From: Rhodanobacteraceae bacterium
Lineage (GTDB): Bacteria > Acidobacteriota > Terriglobia > Terriglobales > Acidobacteriaceae
Direction: 5' to 3'
NCBI GenBank assembly: GCA_903970285.1
Contig: CAJCHN010000043.1
Coordinates: forward strand, 1 to 40,502
Length of the DNA: 40,502 nucleotides
Shown piece after piece: positions 19,671-28,521 of this stretch. How positions within the stretch are numbered: the first letter of the stretch is position 1; the number at the start of each line of letters is the position of its first letter. The notes beneath the pieces are model-generated. The model worked only from the letters and a program-made list of their open reading frames with translations. It did no database searches and was not told the DNA's origin. The position numbers were made by a program, and so were the translations under genes.

Positions 19671-21218
19671 GTGCATGCAAAGCTTTTCGAACGCTATCTC
19701 CTCGTTCTTCGGGTGCTCTTCAGTGCCATGCTGCTTGCTTCGGCAGCCTTCTACGTTATGCGATCCATCCATTGGGAGGTGATGTGGGACACCTCCATCA
19801 TGCACGATATCAACTTCCTGATGCGCCAGGGACTCGCTCCGTACCGCGACATCTTCGACAACAACATGCCGGGCGCTTACTTCCTGGAGGGCTGGGCCAT
19901 GCAGGTCTTCGGCGGCGGAGACCTGGGTTGGAGGCTTTATGACTACACGCTCCTCACCGTCCTGACCGCATCACTGGTCGTCATTGCGTTTCCGTACGAC
20001 TGGTTCGCGGGCGTTTACGCGGGCATTCTCTTCGCGCTCATCCACGGCTCCGAGGGACCGCGCAACGCGGTGCAGCGCGAACAGGTGATGACCACTCTCA
20101 TCCTTGCCGCTTACGCGCTGCTCTTTACGGGGCTGCGCCGGCAGCGTCCGGCGTTGCTGCTGCCATTCGGCTTTCTGATCGGGCTAGCCGCGTCTCTCAA
20201 GCCGACAGTTGCTCCATTGGCGCTGGTGCTGCTGGGCATGGCGGCTTACGGACTGTTCAAGCGCAAGGTTAGAACTCGGTCGTACGTTCTCTATGGCCTG
20301 GCCGGACTCGCACTGGCGCTCGCGTGCAATGTGGCGTTCCTGCTGCGGTATCACGATCTCGCGGCGTTCCTCTTCATCTCGAAGCAGCTCATTCCTTATT
20401 ACGCGAAAGTGGGCAACCAGCCGCTCGGCACCCTGCTGGTGGGTGTGCTGCCCAACAAATATCTCCGCTTTCTCGGATTCGGCCTGCTGCTGACGTTGCT
20501 GCTCAAGCCGCGGCTGGAATGGGAAAACTGGGAGCGCGTCACTCTCGGCATCGGAATTGGGTTCGGACTGTTTTCCTACCTTGCCCAGCGCAAAGCCTTT
20601 GATCATCATGCCTATGCCCTCTATGTCTTCATTCTCGTATGGTCCGCCATTGAGTTCTCAAAGGCTCTCAACCGCCGAAGCTGGCTGCACTTTGTTGGTC
20701 TTGCGTGTTTCGCGTTCAGCATGTTCCGCTTCCTGCCGGAGCTGGACTCCATGCTCCGGCATGTGACTCCGGATAACCAGCAGGCGGACGCGATGGAGAC
20801 CGACCTGCGCCGCCTCGGCGGATTCAGCCTGCAGCACCAGGTGCAATGTTTCGACATGGTGGACGGCTGCTACGGCACGCTCTACCGCCTGCGCCTGCTC
20901 CCCTACACCACCTTCTTTGGCGACTACATGTTCTTCCAGCCTCCGGGAAATCCATCGATGAGCTGGGCGCGCGGGATCATGGCGGCCGATCTGGCGCAAC
21001 AGCCGCCCCAGGTCATTGTGGTCACCAACATGTGGCTCTCACAGGGCTACTCGTTCAACAAGCTGCAGCAATGGCCGGAGTTCGCCGCCTTTCTCGACCG
21101 CAACTATCACCTCGATGTGGCACGCCAGTTCAACCAGCACGCGTACCGAGTCTACGTGCTGAACGGAGCGGCTATCCAATCCGCTACGGCGCCCGCACCG
21201 CGCACTCCAGCGAACTGA
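19671..21218 (+). CDS. Polytopic GT-C-like glycosyltransferase (GT39-like membrane protein)
   Basis: A 515-residue protein with about eleven predicted membrane segments. The first outside loop carries HWEVMWDTSIMHDINFLMRQG then APYRDIFDNNMPGAYFLEGW; an acidic pair at this place and the D-N-x-PG segment are usual for GT-C enzymes of the PMT/ArnT-like clan, which use polyprenyl-phosphate sugars. A soluble C-terminal part (about 390-515) follows the last helix. GTG 19671 is chosen since an AAGGGAAGAG purine stretch precedes it; a GTG at 19638 would add 11 residues. The substrate and donor are unknown. The GT2 enzyme downstream could supply the lipid-linked sugar. Confidence 0.7.
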   Translation: MHAKLFERYLLVLRVLFSAMLLASAAFYVMRSIHWEVMWDTSIMHDINFLMRQGLAPYRDIFDNNMPGAYFLEGWAMQVFGGGDLGWRLYDYTLLTVLTASLVVIAFPYDWFAGVYAGILFALIHGSEGPRNAVQREQVMTTLILAAYALLFTGLRRQRPALLLPFGFLIGLAASLKPTVAPLALVLLGMAAYGLFKRKVRTRSYVLYGLAGLALALACNVAFLLRYHDLAAFLFISKQLIPYYAKVGNQPLGTLLVGVLPNKYLRFLGFGLLLTLLLKPRLEWENWERVTLGIGIGFGLFSYLAQRKAFDHHAYALYVFILVWSAIEFSKALNRRSWLHFVGLACFAFSMFRFLPELDSMLRHVTPDNQQADAMETDLRRLGGFSLQHQVQCFDMVDGCYGTLYRLRLLPYTTFFGDYMFFQPPGNPSMSWARGIMAADLAQQPPQVIVVTNMWLSQGYSFNKLQQWPEFAAFLDRNYHLDVARQFNQHAYRVYVLNGAAIQSATAPAPRTPAN

Positions 21219-21538
21219 GCAGCGTATAAGTCCGTTGGCAAATCCATGTTCCTGGGTTTGCTTGTTTGTAGCCCTCTGCCGCACAATGTGTTTGGCTTCT
21301 TCAGTTTGTGGTGACCTGCGATCTTATCTTCGGCGGCCAGTCAGATCACGCTCCCACCGCGCAGCATGATGCAGACTTCTATTTATATGGCAGCGGCTCC
21401 GTGCGCTGCGCATTTGCCAGGGTTCAGGCCCGCGTGGCAGCCTGAAGGGGGAAGGTTAGACCACTCCCGGCACTCTCCGAATCCTAGCTTCGCAGCCACC
21501 TGCATCCAAGAACCGCAGTCTCTTGCGAGGTCCTCCCG
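21219..21538. other. Spacer before the GT2 gene
   Basis: 320 bp with no gene, repeat or clear promoter recognised. Confidence 0.4.
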
Positions 21539-22531
21539 TTGAAAACGATCAGTATCGTCACCCCCTGCTACAACGAAGAAGCCAACGTGGAAGCGCTCTA
21601 CCTCCAGGTAAGGGAGGTGATGGCCGGAGTGGGCCGCTACGCCTACGAACATATCTTCATCGATAACGCCTCGCAGGACTCAACCGTGCCCATCCTGCGC
21701 CGGCTGGCGGCTGCCGATCCCAACGTCAAGGTAATCGTCAACGCGCGCAATTTCGGCCATATCCGCTCGCCTATGCATGCGCTGCTGCAGGCTCGGGGCG
21801 ACGCCGTCATGCTGATGGTGGCTGACCTTCAGGATCCTCCGGCACTCATCCCGAGATTCATTGAGGCGTGGGAATCGGGGTTCTACATGGTGATCGGTAC
21901 CAAGAGCACCAGCCAGGAAGCCTCCTGGATGTTCTTTCTGCGCAAGCGATATTACGCTCTGGCGGAGCGCCTCTCCAGCATTGAGACCTTCCAGAACTTC
22001 ACCGGCTTCGGGCTTTACGATCGGAAGGTGATCGAACTCGTTCGTTCGTTTGAAGACCCCTATCCCTATCTTCGCGGGATGATCGCTGAGATCGGCCTCC
22101 CCTACAAGAAAATCTTCTACGACCAGCCGCAGCGTAAATTCGGGATCACGAAGAACAACTGGTACACCCTCTACGATATTGGCATGCTGGGCATCATCAG
22201 CCACTCCAAGGTTCCGCTGCGCCTCGCCACCTTCGCCGGCTTTGCAGGAGCTGCCGGTTCTTTCCTCGTTGCCTCGATCTACCTGGTCCTCAAGCTCGCC
22301 TTCTGGTATACCTTCAGCTTCGGGCTGGCGCCGATGCTCATCGGCATCTTCTTTATCGCGTCTATCCAGTTATTCTTCCTCGGCGTCATCGGGGAATACG
22401 TCGGAGCGATTTACACCCAGGTACAGAAACGTCCTTATGCCATCGAACTTGATCGCATTAATTTTGAATTTCCTCCCGGGTTAGCCGTAGCCGCACACCC
22501 ACAGGATGCTCCGCTCCTCCAGCAGCCATAA
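21539..22531 (+). CDS. GT2 polyprenyl-phosphate glycosyltransferase (DPM1/GtrB-like)
   Basis: A 330-residue family 2 glycosyltransferase. The N-terminal GT-A domain starts SIVTPCYNEEANVEALY and has FIDNASQDST, ARNFGHIRSPMHALLQA and the DLQDPP metal-binding motif. Two transmembrane helices at about 230-257 and 262-290 (LVASIYLVLKLAFWYTF and LIGIFFIASIQLFFLGVIGEYVG) are the GtrB/ArnC arrangement, with VGAIYTQVQKRPYAI after them. These enzymes load a sugar from a nucleotide donor onto polyprenyl phosphate on the cytoplasmic face. The start is TTG at 21539, with GAGG eight bases upstream. It is well placed to feed the GT-C enzymes nearby. Confidence 0.88.
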   Translation: MKTISIVTPCYNEEANVEALYLQVREVMAGVGRYAYEHIFIDNASQDSTVPILRRLAAADPNVKVIVNARNFGHIRSPMHALLQARGDAVMLMVADLQDPPALIPRFIEAWESGFYMVIGTKSTSQEASWMFFLRKRYYALAERLSSIETFQNFTGFGLYDRKVIELVRSFEDPYPYLRGMIAEIGLPYKKIFYDQPQRKFGITKNNWYTLYDIGMLGIISHSKVPLRLATFAGFAGAAGSFLVASIYLVLKLAFWYTFSFGLAPMLIGIFFIASIQLFFLGVIGEYVGAIYTQVQKRPYAIELDRINFEFPPGLAVAAHPQDAPLLQQP

Positions 22532-22574
22532 GGCGGTCCGACCAAGGGCATGCCAATCGCCCGCGATCCATCGG

Positions 22575-23354
22575 TTACCCCGCGATGGATTCGCAGGTTG
22601 TGTAGGACATCCACGGGGAGAAAGGGCTTCGCTTCAAGGAGCATTTCCCCAGCCCGAATACTTCCGCCAGAGCGCTTGTCTCACCCGGATATTCCGGGCA
22701 ATTCAATTCATCAAACGCAAGTACAGAGTTCTTCGTGAGGTGAGGGCGAAGCGCCTCCAGGCATGCCTTGGTCGGTCCGTAAATATCAAAATCAAAGTAG
22801 GCCATTGCCACGATCGTCTCAGGATGTTTCTCAAGGTACGTGGAGATGGACTTGGACGCATCTCCCTTCACGATCTCGAACTTCTTGCGGTGCGAGATCG
22901 GAGATTCCGACTCATGGTACGAGAGCACTTCGGCCAGGTGGTTTTCATAGCCATCACCCGCACAGTAGGCCCCATCAGTGGCCAGCCTGTCATTGCCATC
23001 TTTCTCATTGGTCCCACAGAGGCCGGAGAAGGTGTCGAAGATAACCAGCTTCCTGGTGAAGTTGAAGGGCTCGAACATTCCCCGCAAATTGGTCAGCAAC
23101 GCGGAGGTGCGCCCGTAACACGTGCCAAACTCCATGAGCACGCCGTTCGTCCCTAGCACGTAGTCGCGGTAAAGCTCGGTCATCGCGTACATGCGCGATA
23201 GTTCCTGCCGCGTCAGATACAACGAAAGTTGAGAATAAACCAACTCCCGCCGCGGAATGGGCGAAGACTCGAACGTCTCTACAAATTTTGCGCGGCGATC
23301 CATCTCCTGAGTGGAAGATCGAGGAGCGAAATCAGTATTCGCACTAGTGGACAT
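22575..23354 (-). CDS. SAM-dependent methyltransferase, TylF/MycF-like
   Basis: A 259-residue protein. VLMEFGTCYGRTSALLTNL (about 72-90) is a glycine-rich SAM-binding strand, followed by KLVIFDTFSG (acidic end of strand 2) and FEIVKGDASKSI. AYFDFDIYGPTKACLEAL and VLAFDELNCPEYPGE resemble the metal-site region of TylF/MycF sugar O-methyltransferases, which methylate hydroxyls of deoxysugars. GGGAGA lies seven bases before the ATG. It converges on the GT2 gene (43 bp between stops) and follows the acyltransferase on the same strand after 97 bp. Sugar methylation in this cluster is likely but the target is not known. Confidence 0.75.
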   Translation of the reverse strand: MSTSANTDFAPRSSTQEMDRRAKFVETFESSPIPRRELVYSQLSLYLTRQELSRMYAMTELYRDYVLGTNGVLMEFGTCYGRTSALLTNLRGMFEPFNFTRKLVIFDTFSGLCGTNEKDGNDRLATDGAYCAGDGYENHLAEVLSYHESESPISHRKKFEIVKGDASKSISTYLEKHPETIVAMAYFDFDIYGPTKACLEALRPHLTKNSVLAFDELNCPEYPGETSALAEVFGLGKCSLKRSPFSPWMSYTTCESIAG

Positions 23355-23451
23355 GGATGGTTCTCCCTATCTCTCATCGTAACAGCAGGCATTGGAGACA
23401 CGATCCAAGCTGTGAGCTGGAGTGGCTGAGACCATCATTCCTGCTACGGGT

Positions 23452-24654
23452 TCATGAAGTCACGGCAACGTCTTTGTGACCAGGAGTGGCGGGCTTAGCC
23501 AGGCGGTGACCCAGGCGCATGGTTGGCAGTTCGATCAGATAAAAGCTGGCAGCGGCGCAGACGGCAACGAGAAGGATGTTGAGCGGGGATCTTTGCAGAA
23601 TGCCGAGAGGTGGCGGTTCAGAAGATCGGCTGCACACGAACAGCATCTGCCAAAGGTAAATGCTATAGGAGAGCCGTCCTATCCAACGCAGGGGCGCGCT
23701 TTCGAGAATGCGTCCAATGAACATGCCAGGGTTGTAGACGGTGGAAAGCAACAACAGTGGCGCCACGCAGGCTGGCAACGGAGACAGGGCATGCTCCCTG
23801 AGCAGATAGAAATAGAGAGGAAGCAGCACAAAAAACGACCAAGGGGGCAGCATGCGCCTGATCAAGGTTTGGTTGGAGCCGCGCTGGATCCAGACGGCGA
23901 CAAATGCCGGTATCAAGAGCATGTCGAAGCAGATTTCGGTGTGGAACCGAAAGATGTCCCGGTCTACGTGCAGCCCATGCAGCAAGACGAACTTGCACAG
24001 TTCGACCAACAGGATCATGATGCCGAGCGCGGTGAGACGCCGGTTTTTCATGAACAACAGGACGCTCGGCAGAAGCAGGTAGAAGTGCTCCTCGACCGAA
24101 AGCGACCAGAAGTGCGAGGTGAACCACCAATGCATGTTTGGAGGCGTAAGGATGACGGTGTAGTTGCGAAAGAAGAAGAGGCTGGCGAACCAGTCGAGCT
24201 TGGATATGTTGAGGACGCCGATGAGCGAAAGAAGGCCTACCACAGCGAGATACAGAATGGCCGGGGGAAGAATTCTGAAGGCCCGGCGGACATAAAAGCC
24301 ACGCAGGCTGATCCGCCCGAACTTCTTTTCTTCGTCAAGAAGGCGTGACGTGATGAGCAGGCCGCTGATCGCAAAGAAGAGGTCGACGCCGTGTCCCCCC
24401 ATCGCCCACAGATAGAAGCCCCACCGTGGTCCCAGCCACGGCACGATGCCCTGTCTGCTGTGAGCGAATATGACTCCGGTGATGGCAATCGCACGCCACC
24501 CGTCCAGGGTCGGGATGTAGCCCAACTTCTCTCTCACCGCTGTTAGTGTCTCATAATCCTGAGTCAAGCCTGCCGTAAACCTGGCGCTGCGGGCGAGAAT
24601 CCGGAGGTCGCGCGGGGATCTCCTTTTGTGACGTTGCGGCGCGAAGGCCACCAT
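23452..24654 (-). CDS. Acyltransferase 3 family protein (OafA/YrhL-like)
   Basis: The 400-residue membrane protein has the family opening YIPTLDGWRAIAITGVIFAHS, then GGHGVDLFFAISGLLITSRLLDEE, FYVRRAFRILPPA and WSLSVEEHFYLLLP. About ten membrane helices follow, ending in SYSIYLWQ and a last helix. These proteins transfer acyl (often acetyl) groups onto surface sugars such as O-antigens. The ATG at 24654 is chosen; GTG 24537 is possible and would place the start right before the homology. The frame stays open for a further 270 codons upstream, but that part is antisense to the transketolase gene and not protein-like. It diverges from the transketolase pair. Confidence 0.85.
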   Translation of the reverse strand: MVAFAPQRHKRRSPRDLRILARSARFTAGLTQDYETLTAVREKLGYIPTLDGWRAIAITGVIFAHSRQGIVPWLGPRWGFYLWAMGGHGVDLFFAISGLLITSRLLDEEKKFGRISLRGFYVRRAFRILPPAILYLAVVGLLSLIGVLNISKLDWFASLFFFRNYTVILTPPNMHWWFTSHFWSLSVEEHFYLLLPSVLLFMKNRRLTALGIMILLVELCKFVLLHGLHVDRDIFRFHTEICFDMLLIPAFVAVWIQRGSNQTLIRRMLPPWSFFVLLPLYFYLLREHALSPLPACVAPLLLLSTVYNPGMFIGRILESAPLRWIGRLSYSIYLWQMLFVCSRSSEPPPLGILQRSPLNILLVAVCAAASFYLIELPTMRLGHRLAKPATPGHKDVAVTS

Positions 24655-24705
24655 GCCAGACCCAATCTTCCCGGCTGAGCGCAACCTCAGATAGAAATCT
24701 TGGGG

Positions 24706-24711
24706 TACCAT
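24706..24711 (+). promoter_or_regulatory. Candidate -10 hexamer (TACCAT) for the transketolase pair
   Basis: TACCAT lies six bases before the ATG at 24718, in the same position as the -10-like hexamers of other genes here. No Shine-Dalgarno sequence intervenes. Confidence 0.25.
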
Positions 24712-24717
24712 AGGCCC

Positions 24718-25539
24718 ATGCCTGCTGAACCCCAACTTGCAGAGGAATTCTCCGCAAGGATTCGCGCCCATGCGTTGCGAATGGCGAACAGCGCAAACTC
24801 CTCCCACATTGGCAGTTCCTTGTCGATTGCCGATATCCTCAGCGTTCTCTACACCCAGATTCTGCGCGTCGACCCCGCAAACCCCGACTGGCCAGAGCGG
24901 GACCGTCTGGTGCTGAGCAAGGGACACGCCACTTCGATTCTTTACGCCACCCTCGCGGAGCGGGGATTCTTCCCCCTGGATTGGCTGCCGGGGTACTGCA
25001 AAGAAGGATCCAAGCTGCTGGCCCATGTCAGCCATCATGTGCCCGGCGTTGAGGTCTCCACGGGCTCGCTTGGGCATGGCCTTCCCATCGCCTGCGGCAT
25101 GGCTCTGGCTGCGCAGCGCGACGGCCTGCCGAACCGCACCTTCGTGGTGTTGAGCGACGGTGAGTTGGACGAGGGATCCTGCTGGGAAGCGATCCTGTTT
25201 GCAGGTCATCAGCGACTCAGCAACCTTACGGCAATTGTCGACTACAACAAGATACAAAGCTTTGGAACCGTGAAGGAAGTGTTGGATCTCGATCCACTCG
25301 CGGCCAAATGGGCCGCGTTTCATTGGCATACGGTCGAGGTCGATGGCCACGACCACAGGCAGTTGCAGGAGACGCTCAGCCGCCTTCCCCGCGAAGCCGG
25401 CAGGCCGACCGCTATCATCGCTCACACCATTAAAGGCAAAGGCGTCAGCTTCATGGAGAATCGCCTGGAGTGGCACTACAAGCCACCAAACCCTCTACAG
25501 CTCGAAGAGGCCCTTAAAGAACTTGGATACTCATCTTGA
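24718..25539 (+). CDS. Transketolase-like enzyme, N-terminal (TPP-binding) subunit
   Basis: A 273-residue protein equal to the first half of transketolase. SANSSHIGSSLSIADIL (25-41), RLVLSKGHATSILY (63-76) and STGSLGHGLPIACGMA (114-129) are TPP-enzyme landmarks. The TPP/Mg motif is SDGELDEG (146-153), with Asn177 of VDYNK about 30 residues on; the usual first Gly of GDG is Ser. The C-terminus keeps HTIKGKGVSFMEN. The second half is the next gene, whose TTG start overlaps this stop by a few bases, so the two are translated together as one enzyme. Split transketolases are common; the sugar-cluster setting suggests a dedicated role in making or extending an unusual sugar. Confidence 0.9.
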   Translation: MPAEPQLAEEFSARIRAHALRMANSANSSHIGSSLSIADILSVLYTQILRVDPANPDWPERDRLVLSKGHATSILYATLAERGFFPLDWLPGYCKEGSKLLAHVSHHVPGVEVSTGSLGHGLPIACGMALAAQRDGLPNRTFVVLSDGELDEGSCWEAILFAGHQRLSNLTAIVDYNKIQSFGTVKEVLDLDPLAAKWAAFHWHTVEVDGHDHRQLQETLSRLPREAGRPTAIIAHTIKGKGVSFMENRLEWHYKPPNPLQLEEALKELGYSS

Positions 25540-26447
25540 GAACTGCGTTCATTGAAACACTGGAGGATCTTGCGGGAAAGGACGAGCGCATATGGCTCCT
25601 CTGCGCGGATCTCGGCTTCTCGGTTCTGGAGAGGTTTGCGCAGGCTTTTCCGAAGCGCTATGTGAACGTAGGTGTTGCCGAGCAGAATATGACAGGCGTG
25701 GCCGCCGGGCTCGCGCTCTCCGGCAAGATCGTCTTCACCTATTCCATTGCGAATTTTCCGGTCATCCGTTGCCTCGAACAAATTCGCGACGACGTGTGTG
25801 CGCACAATCTGAACGTCAAGGTCGTGTCGGTCGGCGGCGGCTTCGCGTATGGCTCGGCCGGCTACACCCATCATGGAACCGAAGACCTTGCCATGATGCG
25901 CACGCTGCCCAACATGACTGTCCTTGCACCGGGCGATCCAATCGAAACGCGGCTGCTGACGGCCGCGGCAACGGAGCGTCCCGGTCCCTGCTATCTGCGC
26001 CTGGGAAAGGCGGGCGAGCCGATTGTCCACACCTGCACGCCGCAGCTCTCGATCGGGAAAGCCATCGTCCTGCGCGACGGGGACGCCGGAACGCTCATCA
26101 GCACCGGAGGCACGCTGGCGATGACCTTGAAAGCAGCTGACGAACTGGCTGAGCGCGGTGTTCACGTCTCCGTACTCAGCATGCCGTCGCTTGCGCCGCT
26201 GGACCATGAGGCCATCCTTCGTGCTGCCAAAAACACCGGCAGAATTGTTACGGTGGAAAATCACGGTATCGGCGGTCTTGGCAGCGCCGTCGCCGAAGTA
26301 CTCGCTCCCTCCATCTTCCATCCGCGCTTCGCCGCCATGTATCTCCAGGCCAGGCCGATCAAGGTCGCCGGGTCGGACACAACCATGTATGCAAGCCACG
26401 AGCTGTCGGCGGCTCACATTACATCGAAGATGATGTCGCTGCTGTAG
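25536..26447 (+). CDS. Transketolase-like enzyme, C-terminal subunit
   Basis: A 303-residue partner of the preceding subunit, with the pyrimidine-binding domain (VNVGVAEQNMTGVAAGLALSG; the Glu of AEQN activates TPP) and the C-terminal transketolase domain (PCYLRLGKAG, AGTLISTGGT, TVENHGIGGLGSAVAEVL). The TTG start at 25536 overlaps the previous TGA in a TTGA pattern, which implies translational coupling. It ends 88 bp before the epimerase-like gene. It also resembles the C-terminal half of 1-deoxyxylulose-5-phosphate synthase, but the two-gene split and the missing DXS middle linker favour a transketolase. Confidence 0.88.
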   Translation: MRTAFIETLEDLAGKDERIWLLCADLGFSVLERFAQAFPKRYVNVGVAEQNMTGVAAGLALSGKIVFTYSIANFPVIRCLEQIRDDVCAHNLNVKVVSVGGGFAYGSAGYTHHGTEDLAMMRTLPNMTVLAPGDPIETRLLTAAATERPGPCYLRLGKAGEPIVHTCTPQLSIGKAIVLRDGDAGTLISTGGTLAMTLKAADELAERGVHVSVLSMPSLAPLDHEAILRAAKNTGRIVTVENHGIGGLGSAVAEVLAPSIFHPRFAAMYLQARPIKVAGSDTTMYASHELSAAHITSKMMSLL

Positions 26448-26535
26448 TCTCCGGACCGCTCGCGCTGCTTGCCGGATCCAACTCTCACCAAATCGAGCGC
26501 CAAGCCGTCGCGCTGAAAGGAATCTGAGTCGCCCG

Positions 26536-27582
26536 ATGCCCGAGCACCCTATCGCGGACGCCGATCTCGACCTCATCCTAGAACTTACACGTCCTCTGTG
26601 GGACGAGATGCGCAATCAACGCATTTTCATCACTGGGGGCACGGGCTTCTTCGGTTCCTGGCTGCTCTCTTCCTTCCTGCACGCCAATCAGGCTCTTGCC
26701 CTCCATGCCAGCGCAACGGTGCTCTCGCGTAATCCCGCACACTTTGCCGCTCGTGTTCCACACCTTGCTCAGCATCCGGCTATCACCCTGCTCCCGGGAG
26801 ACATGCGCACCTTCGACATGCCCTCGGGCAGCTTCGATTTCGTCATTCATGCGGCGACTGACGTCATCCACATCGCCGCCAACGTGCACCCGCTCGATCG
26901 CTACTCCGCCATCGCCGACGGGACCGCGCGTGTGCTCGACTTCGCCGCCACCCATGGCACGCGTAAGTTCCTCCTCACCAGCTCGGGCGCGGTCTATGGC
27001 AAGCAGCCGTCCACGCTCTCTCACGTTCCGGAAGACTACGCCGGTGCGCCCGACCCACTCACTTCCGCCTCAACCTACGGAGAAGGGAAGCGTGCATCCG
27101 AACTCATGTGCGCGCTCTACGCGGAGCAATCCGCAATCGAGTTCAAGATCGCACGCTGCTACGCCCTGGCGGGCCCGTGCCTGCCGCTCGATAGCCACTT
27201 CGCGCTCGGCAACTTCATTCGAGACGCGCTTGCAGGCGATACCATCCACATCGCCGGCGACGGCACCAACTTCCGCTCCTACCTCTACGCCGCCGACCTT
27301 ACCATCTGGCTCTGGACCCTCCTCTTCAAGGGCCCATCCATGCAGGCCTTCAACGTCGGCTCCGAAGAAGCCATCAGCATCTTTGAGCTCGCTTCTCTCA
27401 TCGCCGCCACCCTCAACCCGGAGGCTCGCATCCACGTCGCGAAGCAGCCGGTTGAAGGTGCTTCCCCGTTGCGCTACGTTCCCTCCACGCAGAAAGCACA
27501 GCAGCAACTCGGGCTCCGCCAGACCATCTCCCTGACGGAGGCCGTCCGCCGCACCGCCGCCTGGAACGTCCTGCGCAGCTAG
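26536..27582 (+). CDS. NAD-dependent epimerase/dehydratase (extended SDR)
   Basis: A 348-residue extended short-chain dehydrogenase. The NAD-binding GGTGFFGSW is at 34-42, a Ser-containing LLTSSGAVYG at 147-155, and the catalytic YxxxK is Tyr181/Lys185 (TYGEGKRASE). ARCYALAGPCLPLDSHFALGNFI and FNVGSEEAISI are typical of nucleotide-sugar epimerases and dehydratases. It is likely to act on a nucleotide-sugar at C4 or C5, perhaps the product of RfbG, but the substrate is not fixed by sequence. It lies between the transketolase pair and rfbF, in the same direction. Confidence 0.85.
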   Translation: MPEHPIADADLDLILELTRPLWDEMRNQRIFITGGTGFFGSWLLSSFLHANQALALHASATVLSRNPAHFAARVPHLAQHPAITLLPGDMRTFDMPSGSFDFVIHAATDVIHIAANVHPLDRYSAIADGTARVLDFAATHGTRKFLLTSSGAVYGKQPSTLSHVPEDYAGAPDPLTSASTYGEGKRASELMCALYAEQSAIEFKIARCYALAGPCLPLDSHFALGNFIRDALAGDTIHIAGDGTNFRSYLYAADLTIWLWTLLFKGPSMQAFNVGSEEAISIFELASLIAATLNPEARIHVAKQPVEGASPLRYVPSTQKAQQQLGLRQTISLTEAVRRTAAWNVLRS

Positions 27583-27648
27583 AGCGGATCTCCTTCGGGT
27601 GTATTGAATGAAATCTTGAACTCCAAAGCAAAAGGAGATTCGCTTTAG
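27579..27648. repeat. Intergenic 17-bp inverted repeat with 36-base loop
   Basis: CTAGAGCGGATCTCCTT (27579-27595) pairs with AAGGAGATTCGCTTTAG (27632-27648). All 17 positions pair if two G-U wobbles are allowed. The left arm contains the stop codon of the epimerase-like gene. There is no U-tract, so this looks more like a palindromic interspersed element than a terminator. Confidence 0.5.
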
Positions 27649-27715
27649 CATCACGACCGCGAGAGACTCGCCCGTCCCAGTTCTATCGCGGCGCCGGGGC
27701 CGGCAATGCGTCCCA

Positions 27716-27721
27716 TATAAT
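27716..27721 (+). promoter_or_regulatory. Consensus -10 (TATAAT) for rfbFG
   Basis: A perfect TATAAT lies 29 bases before the rfbF ATG, giving a leader of about 23 nt. No good -35 hexamer is seen 16-18 bases upstream. It suggests rfbF and rfbG can be transcribed separately from the genes upstream. Confidence 0.45.
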
Positions 27722-27750
27722 CGGCTCAATGCAATTCGGGGTTCCATCGG

Positions 27751-28521
27751 ATGAAGGCTGTAATACTTGCAGGCGGTCTCGGCACCAGGATTAGTGAAGA
27801 AACGTCGCTGCGACCCAAGCCTATGGTGGAGATCGGCGGTCTTCCCATCCTGTGGCACATCCTCAAGCTCTACTCCGCGCACGGCGTCAACGATTTCATC
27901 ATCTGCTGCGGATACAAGGGCTATGTCATCAAGGAGTATTTCGCCAACTACTTCCTGCATACCTCCGACGTTACCTTCGACATGACCGAGAACAAGATGA
28001 CGGTGCACAACTCGGTGGCAGAGCCGTGGCGCGTCACGCTGGTCGACACCGGCGACCAGACCGGCACCGGAGGACGCCTGAGGCGCATCGCCAGGTTCGT
28101 GGAAGGCGAAGAAGACTTCTGCATGACCTACGGCGATGGCGTCGCCGACGTGGACATCACCGCGTCGATCGCCTTTCATAAAGCACATGGCAAAGCCGTT
28201 ACCATGACCAGCGTGCAGCCCGCCGCGCGCTTTGGTGCGCTCGGCCTGATCGACACCAAGATCTACTCCTTCCACGAGAAGCCCAGCGACGAAGGCGGTT
28301 GGATCAACGGCGGATTCTTTGTCCTCAAGCCGCAGATCTTCGACGACATCACCGACGACAGCCAGATGTTCGAACGCGAACCCATCGAGGCGCTGGTCGC
28401 CCGCGGCGAGGTGCACGCCTTCTTTCATCGCGGCTTCTGGCGGGCCATGGATACGCTTCGCGACAAGCACCAGTTGGAAGAGCTCTGGAACTCCGGAAAG
28501 GCGCCATGGAAGACCTGGTAA
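27751..28521 (+). CDS. rfbF: Glucose-1-phosphate cytidylyltransferase
   Basis: The 256-residue protein makes CDP-glucose from CTP and glucose-1-phosphate in the cytoplasm, the first step of the CDP-6-deoxyhexose pathway. It has the nucleotidyltransferase signature AGGLGTRISEET with SLRPKPM (7-25), then ILWHILKLYSAHG, DTGDQTGTGGRL, YGDGVADVD (metal-binding Asp pair) and WINGGFFVL. Length is normal for RfbF. The downstream rfbG begins 16 bp inside this gene, so they form one operon. Confidence 0.95.
   Translation: MKAVILAGGLGTRISEETSLRPKPMVEIGGLPILWHILKLYSAHGVNDFIICCGYKGYVIKEYFANYFLHTSDVTFDMTENKMTVHNSVAEPWRVTLVDTGDQTGTGGRLRRIARFVEGEEDFCMTYGDGVADVDITASIAFHKAHGKAVTMTSVQPAARFGALGLIDTKIYSFHEKPSDEGGWINGGFFVLKPQIFDDITDDSQMFEREPIEALVARGEVHAFFHRGFWRAMDTLRDKHQLEELWNSGKAPWKTW

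Noticed and set aside
24655..25476. Upstream extension of the acyltransferase frame
   Set aside because: It is antisense to the transketolase gene and not like the acyltransferase family.
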